NCBI RefSeq assembly: GCF_008933155.1
Contig: NZ_WBVP01000019.1
Coordinates: 1 to 63,525 of the forward strand
Direction: 5' to 3'
Length of the DNA stretch: 63,525 bases
DNA from: Aliivibrio finisterrensis
GTDB taxonomy: Bacteria; Pseudomonadota; Gammaproteobacteria; Enterobacterales; Vibrionaceae
Positions 44,620 to 53,164 of the stretch are shown one piece after another (position 1 is the stretch's first letter; each line of letters starts with the position of its first letter). A program made the translations under genes and the position numbers. The notes below the pieces were generated by a model, which did no database searches, had not been told where the DNA came from, and was given only the letters and a program-made list of their open reading frames with translations.

Positions 44620-45703
44620 AACCTGACGCTTCCTTACCTTTTTTCAAAGAGTCTTTATAGAGATCTTGCATGTCCTGAGTTGATACTTCTTCGCCTTTAC
44701 TCTTATGATAAAAGTAGAAACAAGCGGCTCTGCCTAATCCGTAAGTGGTTCCAAAACTCATTGCAGCAGCGGCCACCGCACCCACGGTTTGACCATAAAC
44801 GGGGATAAATTTAACCAATTGCCTTGCGCCTAGTTTTACTCCATATTGCAAAGCAAAACTACTGCCAAGCGTACCGATCAACTCACTAAAGGTTTTCTTG
44901 TTCCACTCAACGCCGTATTGATTGGCTAAGCTGTGTAACATTTTGGCTTGAATGGCAGGAACAGAGACTAACCCTACCCCTGGAATTAAATCACTAGCGC
45001 CGGCACTGCCTGAATACCAAAGCACTTCGTTCTCAACTTTATCAAAATTTGCTTCTTCAACAGTGGCGTGATCTTTATCATCCACCATCATGCCGATGAC
45101 GGGTAATATCTTAGTGAGTTTTTCTATTAACTCATCATAGTTATATACTGTGCCGTCGCTGGTTTTAAAATCAACCGAGATTGCCTCAACATTTTTACCC
45201 CATCCCTCTTTAACCTGCTGTTCGTTAAAGGTCGTTTGGCGATCACGGTTTGCCTTTTCACTAAGAAGTACCGCGGTATGTATCAGCAATAAATGCTTAA
45301 TTTTCTTTTTCTTCTTGATCTGTTTTAGTGCCGCTATGACTGAAGATTGTTCTGGTTCATCTGCTTTCATTACAACAACGAGGGCATGACCTGATTGACC
45401 AATTTCTTCAAGATCGTCTTTTGGATCGTAATCTGCCTCACCTAGCCCTCTAGTATCTAAAAAGCGCATAATTGGCTTATCTTGCGGAAACTCATACGCC
45501 TCGGCGGTCATGGTGCAAGGAGCAAAGCCATTACCTACTTCAACCGATGATAATCCAGTTAAGGCTTGAATGAATGAAGATTTACCCGCACCTGTTTTAC
45601 CGAGTAGCCATAAGGTAGGTAAATGCTTGCGCTGAAACTCGTGAGCTTGAGTTAAGTCTTGGTTTTTACTTGGGTTTATGAATGCTTTGATTTGATCGAA
45701 CAT
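44606..45703 (-). CDS. Era-like GTPase with hydrophobic C-terminal domain (DUF697-like)
   Basis: About 365 residues from ATG 45703, with GGA five bases upstream. The N-terminal GTPase domain has G1 LLGKTGAGKSSF, a threonine-bearing CTMTAE switch, G3 DTRGLGE and a reduced G4. The C-terminal part (about 230-330) has Gly/Ala-rich hydrophobic helices (GAGSASDL..GVGLVSVPAIQAKML, VYGQTVGAVAAAAMSFG) like DUF697. It is the first gene of a two-GTPase operon. A role in envelope stress or membrane remodelling is plausible but not shown. Confidence 0.78.
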   Translation of the reverse strand: MFDQIKAFINPSKNQDLTQAHEFQRKHLPTLWLLGKTGAGKSSFIQALTGLSSVEVGNGFAPCTMTAEAYEFPQDKPIMRFLDTRGLGEADYDPKDDLEEIGQSGHALVVVMKADEPEQSSVIAALKQIKKKKKIKHLLLIHTAVLLSEKANRDRQTTFNEQQVKEGWGKNVEAISVDFKTSDGTVYNYDELIEKLTKILPVIGMMVDDKDHATVEEANFDKVENEVLWYSGSAGASDLIPGVGLVSVPAIQAKMLHSLANQYGVEWNKKTFSELIGTLGSSFALQYGVKLGARQLVKFIPVYGQTVGAVAAAAMSFGTTYGLGRAACFYFYHKSKGEEVSTQDMQDLYKDSLKKGKEASGYAQD

Positions 45704-45836
45704 ATCATTCCAACTAATCGAAAAGAATAAAGTATCTCTCAATTATAACACCTAAAAGATCAATCATCATTGGAAGCGAATATCTGCATTAAAAATACAA
45801 ATCAAAAAATAATCATTAAATTTTCTAATCAAAGTA

Positions 45837-45865
45837 TTGACACCAAAGTTTCGGAAGCATATATT
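45837..45865 (+). promoter_or_regulatory. Near-consensus sigma-70 promoter upstream of ibpA
   Basis: TTGACA (45837-45842) and TATATT (45860-45865) are separated by exactly 17 bp. This would start a leader of about 230 nt ending in the ROSE-like hairpin before ibpA. A sigma-32 promoter was not obvious to me. Nothing else in 45704-46072 looks coding. Confidence 0.5.
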
Positions 45866-46072
45866 GATTACATGAATTGCCATTTGGAGTTCATTGATAA
45901 CTAGTTCGCCTTATTATAGGGAACAGAACGTTATCAAAATGAAGCGGCTCTACTGATTACTTACTAAAGAATAGTAGCGTTGTTTCTAACATTTAATCCT
46001 GAACCATATGTCATTAATGAGTCTATGTTGGCTCTGAATATGTGTTCTTTCTCCTCGCTTAGTGCGTCGAGA

Positions 46073-46097
46073 ACTATTGCTTATTTTAAAGGATAGT
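46073..46097 (+). promoter_or_regulatory. ROSE-like RNA thermometer over the ibpA ribosome site
   Basis: In the transcript ACUAUUGCUU (46073-46082) pairs with AAGGAUAGU (46089-46097) around the loop AUUUUA. The pairing leaves one bulged G, includes one U-G pair, and closes the whole AAGGA ribosome site four to twelve bases before the ATG. The UUGCU strand with its bulged G opposite the Shine-Dalgarno sequence is the hallmark of ROSE thermometers in small heat-shock genes. Heating should melt it and allow translation. Confidence 0.75.
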
Positions 46098-46100
46098 ATT

Positions 46101-46520
46101 ATGCGTAATATCGATTTTTCTCCCCTATACCGTCATGCCATTGGTTTTGATCGCCTGTTTAATCTTGTAGAAAACAGCGCTAACAAACCATCTCAAAATG
46201 GTTACCCACCCTATAACATCGAACAGAAAGACGAGAACAACTACCGTATTACTATGGCTGTTGCTGGTTTCTCTGAAGATTCGTTAACAATTTCTCAAGA
46301 CGAACATATGCTGATTGTGTCAGGTGACATTGCTTCATCTGAAATAAAACCAACTTACGTTTATCAAGGCATTGCAGAGCGCAACTTTGAACGAAAATTT
46401 CAACTTGCTGATTATGTAACCGTATCTGCAGCAAGCATGGAAAATGGATTACTTCATATCGATCTTGTTCGAGAAGTACCAGAAGCCGTCCAAGCACGTA
46501 AGATTGCCATCAACAAATAG
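46101..46520 (+). CDS. ibpA: Small heat-shock protein IbpA
   Basis: A 139-residue alpha-crystallin-family chaperone, close in size to E. coli IbpA. The N-terminus MRNIDFSPLYRHAIGFDRLFNLVEN is typical. The crystallin domain holds YPPYNIEQKDENNYRITMAVAGFSEDSLTISQ, with the strand IAERNFERKFQLADYVTV and the C-terminal dimer segment MENGLLHIDLVREVPEA. It binds unfolding proteins in the cytoplasm and hands them to DnaK, whose gene follows 124 bp downstream. ATG 46101 was chosen for its ribosome site. Confidence 0.96.
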   Translation: MRNIDFSPLYRHAIGFDRLFNLVENSANKPSQNGYPPYNIEQKDENNYRITMAVAGFSEDSLTISQDEHMLIVSGDIASSEIKPTYVYQGIAERNFERKFQLADYVTVSAASMENGLLHIDLVREVPEAVQARKIAINK

Positions 46521-46540
46521 CAATATATTTCATTGAGAAT

Positions 46541-46575
46541 AGCGTAAACCTATATCTTTATACTCGGTTTACGCT
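46541..46575 (+). other. 10-bp hairpin between ibpA and dnaK
   Basis: AGCGTAAACC (46541-46550) pairs perfectly with GGTTTACGCT (46566-46575). It is followed by A residues, not T, so it may be a weak terminator or an mRNA-processing element. Confidence 0.55.
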
Positions 46576-46643
46576 TACAAAAAACATCTAATTTAAATTA
46601 TTTGCATTAAAATAACTAATGCGAATTCAAAGGAAAAATTATT

Positions 46644-48542
46644 ATGGGTAAAATCATTGGTATCGACCTAGGTACAACGAATTCTTGTGTTGCTGTTTTA
46701 GATGGCGACACACCACGTATCTTAGAAAATGCGGAAGGCGAACGTACAACTGCATCGGTAATTGCTTACACAGATGGCGAAACACTTGTTGGTCAGCCAG
46801 CTAAACGTCAAGCGATTACTAATCCACAAAATACATTGTTTGCGATTAAGCGCCTGATCGGTCGTCGTTTTGAAGACGAAGAAGTTCAACGTGATATCCA
46901 AATCATGCCGTACAAAATCGTTAAAGCTGATAACGGTGATGCTTGGGTTGAAGCGCGAGGCCAAAAAATGGCTGCTCCTCAAGTGTCTGCTGAAATTCTT
47001 AAGAAAATGAAGAAAACAGCGGAAGATTTCCTAGGCGAAGAAGTAACTGGCGCGGTAATTACGGTTCCTGCTTACTTTAATGATGCTCAACGTCAAGCAA
47101 CGAAAGATGCAGGTCGTATCGCAGGTCTTGATGTTAAACGTATCATCAACGAACCAACAGCAGCAGCACTGGCTTACGGTCTAGACAAAAAAGGCGGCGA
47201 GCGCACTATCGCAGTATACGACCTTGGCGGTGGTACCTTCGATATTTCCATCATTGAAATCGACAACGTTGATGGCGAGCAAACTTTCGAAGTTCTTGCG
47301 ACAAACGGCGACACTCACCTAGGTGGTGAAGATTTCGATAACCGTATGATCAATTTCTTAGTTGACGAGTTCAAAAAAGAACAAGGTATTGATTTAAAAA
47401 ATGATCCACTAGCTATGCAACGTGTTAAGGAAGCGGCAGAAAAAGCGAAGATTGAACTGTCTTCAGCTCAACAAACTGACGTAAACCTTCCTTACGTTAC
47501 TGCTGATGCAACCGGTCCTAAGCACATGAACGTTAAAGTGACACGTGCAAAACTAGAATCTCTAGTTGAAGAACTAGTAGTCCGTACGCTTGAGCCACTA
47601 AAAGTTGCTCTAGCTGATGCTGATTTATCAGTAAGCGAAATCACTGACGTAATCCTAGTTGGTGGCCAAACACGTATGCCTATGGTTCAAGCTAAAGTTG
47701 CTGATTTCTTCGGTAAAGAAGCGCGCCGTGACGTAAACCCTGATGAAGCAGTAGCAATGGGTGCTGCAGTTCAAGGTGGCGTACTAGCGGGTGATGTTAA
47801 AGATGTCCTTCTTTTAGATGTGACTCCTCTCTCTTTCGGTATCGAAACGATGGGTGGCGTAATGACTAAGCTAATCGAGAAGAACACAACAATCCCAACT
47901 AAAGCGGACCAAACGTTCTCAACTGCTGAAGATAACCAAAGTGCGGTAACAATCCACGTACTTCAAGGTGAGCGTAAGCAAGCGACATACAACAAATCTC
48001 TAGGTCAATTTAACCTAGAAGGTATCCAAGCAGCACCACGTGGTATGCCACAAATCGAAGTAACATTCGACCTAGATGCTGATGGTATCCTAAACGTATC
48101 AGCAAAAGATAAAACGACAGGTAAAGAGCAGAAGATCACGATTAAAGCATCGGGTGGCTTAACTCCTGAAGAAATCGAAGCAATGGTACAAGAAGCTGAA
48201 GCAAACAAAGACGCGGACAAAAAGTTCGAAGAGTTAGTAACAGCACGTAACCAAGCGGATCAAATGATCCACGGTACGAAAAAACAAATCGAAGAAGCAG
48301 GCGATGCACTTCCAGCTGACGAGAAAGAAAAAATCGAAGCCGCAATTACAGCACTAGAAGGCGTTAAGTCAGGTGATGATAAAGAAGCAATCGATGCGAA
48401 AACTCAAGAGCTAATGCAAGCAGCACAAAAGCTAATGGAAATCGCTCAACAGAAAGCTCAAGCACAACAAGGTGCTGAAGCTGGAGCGCAACCTAAGCAA
48501 GAAGACGATGTGGTTGATGCAGAGTTTGAAGAGGTAAAATAA
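46644..48542 (+). CDS. dnaK: Hsp70 chaperone DnaK
   Basis: A 632-residue Hsp70, near-collinear with E. coli Dna[19 protein letters not shown] phosphate loop, [50 protein letters not shown]-like segment, interdomain linker [16 protein letters not shown], substrate-binding domain, lid, and the terminal [12 protein letters not shown]. It folds and refolds proteins using ATP with a J-domain partner and GrpE. Unusually, neither grpE nor dnaJ is adjacent. A strong terminator follows, then a gene for a Sel1-repeat protein with a J domain. It may be the only dnaK or a second copy, and the window cannot decide. Confidence 0.97.
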   Translation: MGKIIGIDLGTTNSCVAVLDGDTPRILENAEGERTTASVIAYTDGETLVGQPAKRQAITNPQNTLFAIKRLIGRRFEDEEVQRDIQIMPYKIVKADNGDAWVEARGQKMAAPQVSAEILKKMKKTAEDFLGEEVTGAVITVPAYFNDAQRQATKDAGRIAGLDVKRIINEPTAAALAYGLDKKGGERTIAVYDLGGGTFDISIIEIDNVDGEQTFEVLATNGDTHLGGEDFDNRMINFLVDEFKKEQGIDLKNDPLAMQRVKEAAEKAKIELSSAQQTDVNLPYVTADATGPKHMNVKVTRAKLESLVEELVVRTLEPLKVALADADLSVSEITDVILVGGQTRMPMVQAKVADFFGKEARRDVNPDEAVAMGAAVQGGVLAGDVKDVLLLDVTPLSFGIETMGGVMTKLIEKNTTIPTKADQTFSTAEDNQSAVTIHVLQGERKQATYNKSLGQFNLEGIQAAPRGMPQIEVTFDLDADGILNVSAKDKTTGKEQKITIKASGGLTPEEIEAMVQEAEANKDADKKFEELVTARNQADQMIHGTKKQIEEAGDALPADEKEKIEAAITALEGVKSGDDKEAIDAKTQELMQAAQKLMEIAQQKAQAQQGAEAGAQPKQEDDVVDAEFEEVK

Positions 48543-48574
48543 TACCTCAAATTAAGTGTTAACAAGTAGATTTC

Positions 48575-48608
48575 GGGCGTATAGAGGAAACTCAATACGC
48601 CCTTTTTC
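48575..48608 (+). terminator. Strong terminator after dnaK
   Basis: GGGCGTAT (48575-48582) pairs with ATACGCCC (48595-48602), followed by TTTTT. Confidence 0.9.
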
Positions 48609-48702
48609 TTACAACTCAGCGGTACAAACCTTTTATCTTTACTTTTCTACCTTCCTATCGCTACACTATTGCCGCCTTTTTATTGCTAATAACTGACAAT
48701 TT

Positions 48703-49725
48703 ATGATCCGCTCTCTATTACTCGCTATTGTTTTACTTTTCAGTCTCACTTCACATGCCGATCCTCTTGAGGAAAAAGCAGAGTTAGGCGATGCTCGCGC
48801 ACAAGTAAAATTAGCAATGGAATATGAATCTGGAACTAATCGCCCTGTTAACATTGACCATGCTATTCAATGGTATAAACAAGCGGCAATCCAAGACAAT
48901 ACAACCGCACAATTTAACCTTGGTCAGATCTATAAAAATGGCTATGGCATTGCTCAAGATTCAAAACAAGCCATTTATTGGTTTACTCGAGCAGCCACAC
49001 AAAACCACCCTCCTTCTCAGTTCTATTTAGGTGAGATTTACGAATATGGTTTGTCCGGTAGTGTCGATTTATACAATGCCTCATTGTGGTACCAAATCGC
49101 GTCTCATAATGGTCATGGCGAAGCAATGCTTGGCTATAAACGAGTATTACACTCCTTAGCCGAACAGCAGCAAAACCCGGTCGTTGAACAACAAGAAACC
49201 ACAGAAGTTAAGCCTAAAGAAGTGACACTAGAACAGTCGGTTGTACCTGTGTCCGAACCCGAATCAAAAACCATCTTCATAACACAGATGGAAAAGCCGA
49301 CTGCGCTTGTCACTCTTGGGGGCTATTTGCTTATTGCCATAATGGTGGTTGTGCTTGTTTTCTTACTATTACGATTAAAGCAGACCCTTGCGCGAACTAA
49401 AGGTAATAACGATCAACAAAGCAGTTTTTCAAAATCATTACAAAATGAGAAGTTAAAGCAACTGCAAGACAGCAATGATAAATTGAAGATCAGAGCGGAC
49501 GCTCAAGAGATCACGATCAAGCGTTTACACATTGAATTAGAGGCGGCAAAGAAATCATCTTCTTCATCATTTACTCAGTATCAATTACTCGGCATTAATA
49601 TAAACAGCAGCAGTGCTGATATTAAGAAGCAGTATCGTAAGCTTGCTCAACTCCACCACCCTGATCATGGCACTGATGGTGTGATGTTAGCCGAAATAAA
49701 TAAGGCCTATAGCCGAATCAAATAG
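48703..49725 (+). CDS. Membrane protein with Sel1 repeats and a C-terminal J domain
   Basis: A 340-residue protein. A signal peptide or first helix (MIRSLLLAIVLLFSLTSHA) precedes about three Sel1-type repeats (AELGDARAQVKLAMEYESG, AAIQDNTTAQFNLGQIYKNGYG, AATQNHPPSQFYLGEIYEYG, about 25-140). A linker, a membrane helix (about 200-222) and a coiled coil follow. The end is a J domain (YQLLGININSSSADIKKQYRKLAQLHHPDHG..., about 288-340) with the HPD motif needed to stimulate Hsp70 ATPase. The Sel1 part should face the periplasm and the J domain the cytoplasm, recruiting DnaK to the membrane. Direct proximity to dnaK supports this, but the topology is inferred. Confidence 0.85.
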   Translation: MIRSLLLAIVLLFSLTSHADPLEEKAELGDARAQVKLAMEYESGTNRPVNIDHAIQWYKQAAIQDNTTAQFNLGQIYKNGYGIAQDSKQAIYWFTRAATQNHPPSQFYLGEIYEYGLSGSVDLYNASLWYQIASHNGHGEAMLGYKRVLHSLAEQQQNPVVEQQETTEVKPKEVTLEQSVVPVSEPESKTIFITQMEKPTALVTLGGYLLIAIMVVVLVFLLLRLKQTLARTKGNNDQQSSFSKSLQNEKLKQLQDSNDKLKIRADAQEITIKRLHIELEAAKKSSSSSFTQYQLLGININSSSADIKKQYRKLAQLHHPDHGTDGVMLAEINKAYSRIK

Positions 49726-49877
49726 TGCTACTCGTCAAAGCTACTCGACAAAAAACTCAGAAGGCCTTTACAAATTATTGCATCTCTATATAATCTGCAT
49801 CACTTTTATATGTTATAAAAATGTAACAATATTCATATAGCGTATCAATTCAAAGAATAAATAATAGAGAAAGTCAT

Positions 49878-50036
49878 ATGTTTAATTTAGAAGGTCACTG
49901 CGACTGGTGTAGAAAACCAGCGATGGTATTACAGCATCAATACTGTGATGGCGCAAAGTACTACGCCTGCTCAAGCTGTAATGATTACGCTAAAATCGAT
50001 ATCAGAGAATACGATTTAGCTGAGATGGAAAAGTAA
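49878..50036 (+). CDS. Small zinc-binding protein (52 aa)
   Basis: A 52-residue protein with two paired cysteine motifs, CDWC (residues 8-11) and CSSC (31-34), plus a lone cysteine at 23, consistent with one zinc. It begins MFNLEGHCDWCRKPAMVLQH and ends EYDLAEMEK. AGAGAAAG lies before the ATG and a strong terminator follows. The family is unknown to me. It resembles the mini zinc-ribbon at 4685 only in general plan. Confidence 0.65.
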   Translation: MFNLEGHCDWCRKPAMVLQHQYCDGAKYYACSSCNDYAKIDIREYDLAEMEK

Positions 50037-50077
50037 ACCAAAAGTAATCATTTAACTCATCAGAAAAGAAGTTAAAT

Positions 50078-50113
50078 AAAAAATGCCGATGACGTCAATC
50101 ATCGGCATTTTTT
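50078..50113 (+). terminator. Strong bidirectional terminator
   Basis: AAAAAATGCCGATGA (50078-50092) pairs perfectly with TCATCGGCATTTTTT (50099-50113). Confidence 0.92.
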
Positions 50114-50132
50114 GTATTCAATATCTAGAAGA

Positions 50133-50247
50133 TTATGACTCTTTTGTCATTACTTTATAGATAAGCGCACCAATTACGGCACCTACAATCGGAGCAACCC
50201 AGAACTAGCCAAAACGTACCTATAAACTCTGCCATGTATTTATTCAT
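50133..50247 (-). pseudogene. aqpZ: aqpZ remnant: both ends fused by an internal deletion
   Basis: On the minus strand ATG at 50247 opens MNKYMAEFIGTFWLVLG, the first residues of aquaporin Z. A few bases on, another frame gives FWVAPIVGAVIGALIYKVMTKES and a stop at 50133, the end of aquaporin Z. Everything between, roughly 190 codons with both NPA motifs, is missing. The junction lies at similar short sequences (TTTTGGCTAGTTCTGGGTTG), so a deletion between short repeats is likely. No aquaporin can be made from it. Confidence 0.85.
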
Positions 50248-50567
50248 AATGATTCCTATATAATTTTCATCTCTTGATTTCGCATTAATTTTTTATCCCG
50301 AATCAAGTTTTTGTTCAAAAAATATAGGTAATGATTAACAAAATAGACACTTTTAGGCTTTCATTTATCTCTTATTTTTACTTTTAAGATATAATTCTAA
50401 GAGCTGCAACACTGATTTATCTTGAAATTTCCGACATTTGAAATACTCCCCTCTCATTAAGAAAGGCTAATATAGTTCTCATTTTTCTTCCTCTTCTGTT
50501 TCTAATGGCTTGCGATTATGTGATAGATCTCTGATAATTAATGTATTGCTCTTAATTGGACACACTT
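50248..50567. other. Gap before sbcB holding the old aqpZ promoter side
   Basis: About 320 bp of AT-rich DNA lie between the aqpZ remnant and sbcB. It must contain the sbcB promoter. I see no further gene or strong hairpin. Confidence 0.4.
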
Positions 50568-51992
50568 ATGCCGCAGGATAACGCACCAAGTTTCTTCTTC
50601 TTTGATTATGAAACATGGGGAACTAGCCCATCTCTCGATCGCCCATGCCAATTTGCTGGGGTTCGTACCGATGAAGATTTCAATATCATTGGTGAGCCAT
50701 TAGTTATTTACTGCCGCCCCCCTATTGATTATCTACCCTCTCCTGAAGCATGTTTAATTACGGGTATCACACCACAAACCGCAGTAAGCAAAGGGTTATC
50801 AGAGCCTGAGTTTATCGCCAAAATCCATCATGAATTATCACAGCCAAATACGTGTTCATTAGGCTACAACAACATTCGTTTTGATGATGAAGTCTCTCGC
50901 TACACCTTATATCGCAACTTCTTTGAACCGTATGGTTGGAGTTGGCAGAACGGTAACTCTCGCTGGGATTTACTTGATGTGATGCGGGCTGTTTATGCCC
51001 TACGTCCTGAAGGCATCGAATGGCCAAAAGACGAAGAAGGCAAACCAAGCTTTAGATTAGAAAAACTCTCTCAAGCAAATGGCATTGAGCATGAAAATGC
51101 CCACGATGCCATGGCCGATGTAATTGCCACTATCGAGTTAGCAAAAGTCGTTAAAAAAGCACAACCAAAAATGTTTAACTACTTGCTTTCTATGCGTAAC
51201 AAGAAAAAAGCAGCGACATTAATAGACATAGTAGAAATGACGCCATTAATGCATGTATCTGGCATGTTTGGCGTAGATAGAGGCAACATTAGCTGGATTG
51301 TTCCTGTTGCTTGGCATCCAACCAATAACAACGCTGTGATTACGATTGATTTAGCGTTAGACCCAAGTGTATTCCTAGAATTAGATATAGAACAATTGCA
51401 TCAACGAATGTATACCAAGCGTGTAGATCTCGCGCCTGATGATTTGCCAGTTCCGGTTAAGTTAGTGCATTTAAACAAATGCCCTGTTCTTGCACCGGCT
51501 AAAACACTGACTGCTGAGAATGCTGCGAACCTCAATGTGGACAGAGAAGCCTGCCTAAGCAATCTTAAAGTAATCCGTGATAATCCAGAGATCAGACAAA
51601 AGCTAATTGCGCTTTACAGCATCGAGCCTAATTATGAGAAATCAACCAATGTAGATACGCTTCTATATGATGGTTTCTTCTCTCATGCTGATAAAACGAC
51701 GATTGATATGATCCGTCAATCAACGCCTGAGCAGCTTATCGATTTTGAACCTAATGTCACTGACCCTCGTATTAAACCGTTATTGTTCCGTTACCGTGCG
51801 CGTAATTTTCCGCATACACTCAATGAAGCTGAACAATTAAAGTGGCAGGCTCACCTGCAAGATTATTTCCAAACCCATTTACCTGATTACGAATCAAGTT
51901 TTGAAACTTTGTACTTGGAATCTGAAGGTAATGACAAGAAAACCGCTATTTTGCGGGCCGTTTATAATTACGTACAACAGTTAGTATCATGA
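50568..51992 (+). CDS. sbcB: Exonuclease I
   Basis: A 474-residue protein from ATG 50568, one residue shorter than E. coli SbcB. The DEDDh nuclease core begins FFFFDYETWGTSPSLDRPCQFAGVRT with the catalytic Asp and Glu. It continues with CSLGYNNIRFDDEVSRYTLYRNFFEPY and ENAHDAMADVIATIELA, holding the catalytic His and Asp. The SH3-like and helical C-terminal domains are complete. It degrades single-stranded DNA from the 3' end in repair and recombination. It overlaps the next gene by four bases (ATGA), coupling it to yohJ, which is not its usual E. coli neighbour. Confidence 0.97.
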   Translation: MPQDNAPSFFFFDYETWGTSPSLDRPCQFAGVRTDEDFNIIGEPLVIYCRPPIDYLPSPEACLITGITPQTAVSKGLSEPEFIAKIHHELSQPNTCSLGYNNIRFDDEVSRYTLYRNFFEPYGWSWQNGNSRWDLLDVMRAVYALRPEGIEWPKDEEGKPSFRLEKLSQANGIEHENAHDAMADVIATIELAKVVKKAQPKMFNYLLSMRNKKKAATLIDIVEMTPLMHVSGMFGVDRGNISWIVPVAWHPTNNNAVITIDLALDPSVFLELDIEQLHQRMYTKRVDLAPDDLPVPVKLVHLNKCPVLAPAKTLTAENAANLNVDREACLSNLKVIRDNPEIRQKLIALYSIEPNYEKSTNVDTLLYDGFFSHADKTTIDMIRQSTPEQLIDFEPNVTDPRIKPLLFRYRARNFPHTLNEAEQLKWQAHLQDYFQTHLPDYESSFETLYLESEGNDKKTAILRAVYNYVQQLVS

Positions 51993-52339
51993 TTAAATAC
52001 CTTTACTCTTTCGCATGGATTTTTGCTTCACTGTTTGCTGGAAACGGCATTCAATCGTGGCTAGATATTTCAGTACCGGGCAGTATTATTGGAATGCTGA
52101 TTTTATTCACTGCAATGGTCATTGGTGTATGCAGGTCGGACTGGGCTGCGCCAGGTTGCCAATTCTTCATGCGGAATATGTTGATTTTATTTATTCCAAT
52201 CTCTGTTGGGTTAATGACGCATTTCGATTTATTAATCAACAATGCGATTCCAATCATTGTCAGTACCGCTGGTGGTTCATTATTAGTTTTAGTTTGCCTT
52301 TCATTACTTATTGATCGTCTTGATAGAGGAAATAAATAA
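51989..52339 (+). CDS. yohJ: CidA/LrgA-family membrane protein YohJ
   Basis: A 116-residue holin-like membrane protein with four hydrophobic segments, including SVPGSIIGMLILFTAMVIG and FFMRNMLILFIPISVGLM, the CidA/LrgA signature. In E. coli yohJ-yohK-cdd are adjacent, and the same order occurs here. The family is implicated in export of small molecules or control of murein hydrolases. Its start overlaps the sbcB stop and its stop overlaps the yohK start (TAATG). Confidence 0.9.
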   Translation: MIKYLYSFAWIFASLFAGNGIQSWLDISVPGSIIGMLILFTAMVIGVCRSDWAAPGCQFFMRNMLILFIPISVGLMTHFDLLINNAIPIIVSTAGGSLLVLVCLSLLIDRLDRGNK

Positions 52340-53016
52340 TGTGGGTCATTTTAACCGTTATTGTTTTTTATTCGGCGCGTTGGTTCGCTAAACGTTTTCC
52401 TCACCCAATCAATAATCCATTATTGCTGAGTGTTTTTATCGTTATCCCGATCTTAATGGTATTACAGGTACCTTATGAAACCTACTACGCTGACAATGCG
52501 TTTTTAAGTTACTTGCTGCAACCTGCTGTTGTTGCTCTGGCGTACCCACTGTATGAGCAGTTACCGCATATTCGTGCAAACTGGAAAATCATCCTACTTG
52601 CTTGTAGTGTTGGCTCACTGTTCTCTATGCTGTCAGGTGCGTTCTTAGCGGTATGGATGGGGGCTGATATGCAGTTGGTTGCGAGTATTTTACCAAAATC
52701 AGTGACCACACCAATTGCGATGGCTATCTCAAGTCAATTACAAGGTGAGGCGGCTATCGCGGCTATCTTAGTGTTATTAGCAGGCTTAATGGGCGCTATC
52801 TGTGCTTACCCTATTTATAATATGTTGGGAATTAAAAGCTCACTGGCAAGAGGATTAACCATGGGCAATGTCTCTCACGCCCTTGGTACTGCACAAGCTG
52901 CTGAAGTTAACTCTCAAGATGCGGCGTTTAGCTCTCTTGCCTTGGTTATTTGTGGGATCATCACTTCATTAGTTGCTCCACTTATTTATACATTATTGGT
53001 ATTTATAAAAGGCTAA
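52339..53016 (+). CDS. yohK: LrgB-family membrane protein YohK
   Basis: A 225-residue LrgB/CidB-type membrane protein with about seven hydrophobic segments and the family blocks NNPLLLSVFIVIPILM, LPKSVTTPIAMAIS and RGLTMGNVSHALGTAQAAE. It probably works with YohJ. It overlaps yohJ by one base. A perfect inverted repeat follows it before cdd. Confidence 0.92.
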   Translation: MWVILTVIVFYSARWFAKRFPHPINNPLLLSVFIVIPILMVLQVPYETYYADNAFLSYLLQPAVVALAYPLYEQLPHIRANWKIILLACSVGSLFSMLSGAFLAVWMGADMQLVASILPKSVTTPIAMAISSQLQGEAAIAAILVLLAGLMGAICAYPIYNMLGIKSSLARGLTMGNVSHALGTAQAAEVNSQDAAFSSLALVICGIITSLVAPLIYTLLVFIKG

Positions 53017-53052
53017 TTGCTTAAAACTCCTTCAAATCAGTGTGACATCTCT

Positions 53053-53089
53053 CTCATTGATGTAAATAATGTATCTTTACATCAATGAG
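53053..53089. promoter_or_regulatory. 14-bp perfect inverted repeat upstream of cdd
   Basis: CTCATTGATGTAAA (53053-53066) and TTTACATCAATGAG (53076-53089) are perfect arms with a 9-base spacer. No T run follows, so an operator or leader structure is at least as likely as a terminator. TGTGATATTGATC immediately after (53091-53103) resembles half of a CRP site, and CRP control of cdd is known in E. coli. Confidence 0.55.
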
Positions 53090-53164
53090 TGTGATATTGA
53101 TCTATGTTTCTATGGCTATAGTCCCTAATAATGAGCCCAGAAGAAATTAAAAAGGATCACACCG

